From Acanthosoma haemorrhoidale (Eukaryota; Arthropoda; Insecta; Hemiptera; Acanthosomatidae): DNA of 64,000 nucleotides. Positions 61,005 to 64,000 of the stretch are shown piece after piece. The stretch spans positions 38,511,841 to 38,575,840 of the forward strand of contig OV884009.1 in assembly GCA_930367205.1 (NCBI GenBank), written 5' to 3'. The position numbers were made by a program, and so were the translations under genes. Each line of letters opens with the position of its first letter. Position 1 is the stretch's first letter. Below the pieces are notes generated by a model, which worked only from the letters and a program-made list of their open reading frames with translations, ran no database searches and was not told where the DNA came from.

Positions 61005-61299
61005 ACAAAATATTCACGAGGCCACTGCCGTTTCAGTCTCCGGGGAGGATTATAGGGATGAGTGGTGCAGTGCAATGACTGTGACGGGATTAGTGTGCTT
61101 GGATAGGCTACTATGGAATTTCATGAACTTGGAAGGGATGAGTTCAAAAGGGTATATTAAGATCGTTATGAAGGGTTTTGTTGCTGTCGTAATAAGGGGC
61201 ATTTACTATTGTTCTCAGGACTTTTGATTGATTTTTTGCTAAAATTACAATCTGCCTTTTTAGGCAATAAGTAATTGAGATAAATGTTGACAAAATATT
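61005..61299 (-). mobile_element. J1 LINE insertion with its parts in swapped order
   Basis: Bounded by 'acaaaatatt' at 61005-61014 and 61290-61299, a likely TSD. The left part (61015-61230) is reverse transcriptase sequence and the right part (61231-61289) is the 3' terminal tail, both on the minus strand. In a normal minus-strand J1 copy the tail lies to the left of the reverse transcriptase, as at 51535-52460, so here the order is reversed without inversion. It may be a permuted single insertion, or two insertions. Confidence 0.75.
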
Positions 61300-61829
61300 A
61301 AAATGTTTTGAGGAGGAATGACTGATTTTACTATTAATTCAAAATAATGAACATATTGTATATATTGTACTAGCTACAAATAAAACTTAAGCTTTACTAG
61401 TGTACATCGATGTTTTCAATGTGATGTAGAAGCAGCCTCTAAGCCAAGAGCTCCCGAACCAGGCCATATTCGATATCGTATCGGGAATACTCCCTGACTG
61501 AGCTCGTGTGTGCCGTCCCTCGACTGTCTCCAGCAAATTATCGTCCTGACGTATATATTTTTTCGTCTAGGACCGTATTTCTCACTCTCTACAAAGGCCT
61601 TTTTTTTCTTTATGGCCCTCTGTGACCGCGCATGCCTTTTCCGCACCATCTTGCACTTAGCACCACCCATACTCCAACATATGTTACATCGGTTGGCCTA
61701 CATCAAAAGACATCTGGCCTCAGTTCCTTAACGTTATTAAACAATTGTACACTACCTTCCCCATGTCGGTGGTTGAAAATAAAACAATTTGTTCCGTTAT
61801 TTTTTGTTGTTATTACCTAAAGCATAAAG
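61300..61829. other. No gene seen
   Basis: Frames of 60-84 codons on both strands at 61416-61820 overlap one another. None shows a recognised domain. Confidence 0.4.
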
Positions 61830-61899
61830 ACAGTGCCAGGGATCGAACCCGGGATCGCCCAATTCCTGGCCGGGTGCAATACCTCTGAGCTATCACTGC
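61830..61899 (-). tRNA. tRNA-like sequence, probably a pseudogene or SINE head
   Basis: The minus strand folds approximately as a tRNA. Acceptor arms GCAGTGA and GCACTGT pair at 6 of 7 positions including one wobble. The A box is TAGCTCAGAGGT. The anticodon stem CCCGG/TTGGG carries loop CCAGGAA. The T arm CCGGG/CCTGG has a perfect B box (GGTTCGATCCC). Problems: the D stem does not pair, and position 33 is C instead of the invariant U, so the implied anticodon AGG is doubtful. No CCA follows, as expected in eukaryotes. Most likely a tRNA-derived relic. Confidence 0.55.
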
Positions 61900-62454
61900 A
61901 CGCAGAATATCGATATTAGTCGGGGTGGGGGATTTAATAAGGAGGCAGGTAACCACTGCAGTTAACAAAGGGGTCCGTATTTTTTACCTTGTTTAATGCT
62001 TTGTTATTTCGTACATTGATTGCTATTTATTTAATTTCATATGTGCTCCTCAAAATACAAATCTTATTTTAGTGGGTACAAAAACATTTAATTTGGGGGG
62101 GGGATATCCTCTTGATCCCCCTCCCTTGGGTACATCACTGACGATTGTAGCACCTTCTGACGGATCCCACATAATCTAGGTCCAATGTTTTGCTGTTGCA
62201 AGGTCAAAAGCGATTTTCTTTTGATTCGGCTATCCCTCGATATTATGATTGACGTGGATACCTTTGAGGTAGAGCACCCGGGTTCAAACACTCACCTGTC
62301 AAAATTTGTTATTTGGCTAATAATCCTTAAATATTCTTCACATCAACGTCATTCAGTTCGCATAGAAAAACTTTTTTACATTAATATTTATCAATATCAT
62401 AATTTTTCTATGTTTTCAAATAGTTAACATAAGAGAATAAATAACACCAATCCC
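61900..62454. other. No gene seen
   Basis: A tRNA T-arm-like piece, 'gagcacccgggttcaaac', lies near 62272-62289. Otherwise unassigned. Confidence 0.4.
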
Positions 62455-62531
62455 TGGATACAGCGGCGATAACACTGACTGTTTGAACAGAAATGTGAAG
62501 GTCCAAGATTTGAATCCTGTCGGTGTCACCA
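62455..62531 (+). repeat. tRNA-like sequence (decayed)
   Basis: The plus strand has a B-box-like 'agatttgaatcct' near 62507-62519 and an acceptor-like 'gtcggtgtcacc' end. An A-box region near 62463-62480 is weak. Followed by a T run, which could act as a Pol III terminator. Confidence 0.4.
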
Positions 62532-64000
62532 CTAATTTTTTTCACTCCCCAAAAATAATTAAAATATACTCCTAGTGGAATTTTACCAGGTGGAAGAAAT
62601 ACCACGACTAATTATTAAATTAATTTTAATAAATAACATTTATTAGATGTTACAGACGATTGACATGGCCAGAATGTACACCAGATATCTTATTATTGCC
62701 ACTAACGGTCCTAATTATGAAATAAAACGTGATAATTGATAGGCTTGAAACGCACTCCATCTCCAAGATGAAGGGTAGCCGAAACGAGAGGCAGAATTAA
62801 GAACGATTTCAGGTCAAGGATCGTTTTGAAGTAAAAGTATGCAGAGCTAATGTATTCGAGAAATGTTTTAAGCCTAGTGCAGGTGAGTTTGGGGAACTCC
62901 AGGGTTATGCATATATGTTTATATTGTTTGCTTGTATATTGTACTAGGTTGTTACAAAATCCCTTGTGCCTGAAAACAATATTGACTCTAAAATAGCATA
63001 TTGAATCCTTGTCATTAGTTCAGCAGTGACGTTATGACATTATAGCAATTAAAATTTATTTGAATACATTCTGAGATAATTTATAAAATCGAGCAGCAAC
63101 CCTAGGCAGAAAACTGATTTGAAAGAAAACACTTCAGGACCTCAAAAATGCCGACAACCCATTCGACCCAACCGTCGAAATCGTTTGAGTAGTTGAACAG
63201 CCCTGTATTGGTCTAACGCGTACGTGGTCCTTTCGCCGCAGCCGAGCACCTCAATTACAACCGTGTTCCGAATCATCTTCACTTTGTCACGGCTTAGTGA
63301 AAAATTGACTCGCTCTATGGAAAAAGTGAAGACCCCCCCCCCAAAAAAAATAAAAGGCCTAATAGGCTGTAAGGTGATGTGACGGCTGGATCAGTCAGCC
63401 CTAACGGCTTTGTCGTTAGGTGAAAAGATTAATTCCCTTCTAGTTTTAGGCATTCTCCAACTGGAGAACGTAGAAAAGATTAACTGCTTTTCTTGCAAAG
63501 TTTGCAAATTTTCTTATTATTTTCACTGAATTTCACTGAATGTATGTATATGCTGAATTTCACAGCATGGGTACAATGACAAATTCTGTGCGAACTTGGC
63601 AGTAATTAGGAGAACAGCAAGTTAGTAAAGTGCCATAAGGCATTAATGCAAATATAGCTCCAAATAAAATTTGAGGAATAATATGATACAAAATTTGCGA
63701 AGAGGTGAAATGGCGACGTCAAAAGCCTCACGACGTTTTGAAAAATGTGCCAAATTCGTTGAAAATTTCTTAACCAACATGGGAGTGTTTACGTCCTAGT
63801 TTCGAGAGGAGCTGTGGGGACAACCGATTTCTTTATTTCGTCTTACAGAGGGGGCGGCCATATTTTTAAAATAACTAATTTCACATTCCGTAGAGAACAT
63901 AAACTTTATTCGACTATCTAATCCCGACTTGAAAAATATTTTGCAATGTGTTGATTAATAATTTTACTATTTTTCATGAGGTTTTATGTTTAGCGGCATC
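62532..64000. other. No gene seen (1.5 kb)
   Basis: A C10A8 tract lies at 63333-63350. GC content rises in 63100-63430 without a recognised exon or repeat. Confidence 0.4.

Overview
This is a repeat-dominated, AT-rich window from a eukaryotic nuclear genome, most likely an insect. The reasons are long gene-free stretches, Jockey-clade LINEs, mariner and Tc1 DNA transposons with TA-flanked inverted repeats, and GA and TA microsatellites. There are no bacterial-style operons, CRISPR arrays, rRNA genes or intact protein-coding genes. The order of insect cannot be settled from the sequence.

Layout. At 1-12 kb and 43-62 kb the window is full of pieces of one LINE lineage (called J1 here), mostly on the minus strand. 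The longest copy (51.5-52.5 kb) still encodes the reverse transcriptase C-terminus in two frames. Several short J1 copies have clean target-site duplications (TSDs), and four of them begin within about 10 bp of one another, so a discrete non-autonomous element of about 245 bp is likely. Other LINE pieces (10.5, 16.2, 17.5, 28.0, 39.1, 56.6 and 58.4 kb) differ in their bodies but share a recognisable 3' tail with J1. A second, plus-strand LINE family (J2) with a poly(A) tail has three copies at 23.0, 23.3 and 25.8 kb.

DNA transposons: an internally deleted mariner (40.07-40.81 kb) and an internally deleted DD34E Tc1-like element (47.80-48.80 kb), both with terminal inverted repeats and TA flanks, plus three decayed mariner/Tc1-type fragments. 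Other repeats: a foldback structure (21.1-21.6 kb), a C-rich degenerate minisatellite (50.9-51.5 kb), a dispersed unit of about 200-220 bp that is tandem at 29.4-29.9 kb, six copies of a motif resembling Penelope-like/hammerhead sequences, and several decayed tRNA-like (SINE-head) sequences.

Host gene content is slight. The only convincing piece is one minus-strand exon at 37.5-37.9 kb, GC-rich, with a strong splice acceptor and a start codon. It encodes an acidic, Ser/Pro/Gly-rich N-terminus that I cannot assign to a family. Weak candidate downstream exons lie at 37.4, 37.1 and 34.4 kb. The rest is intergenic or intronic DNA in which I see no gene.
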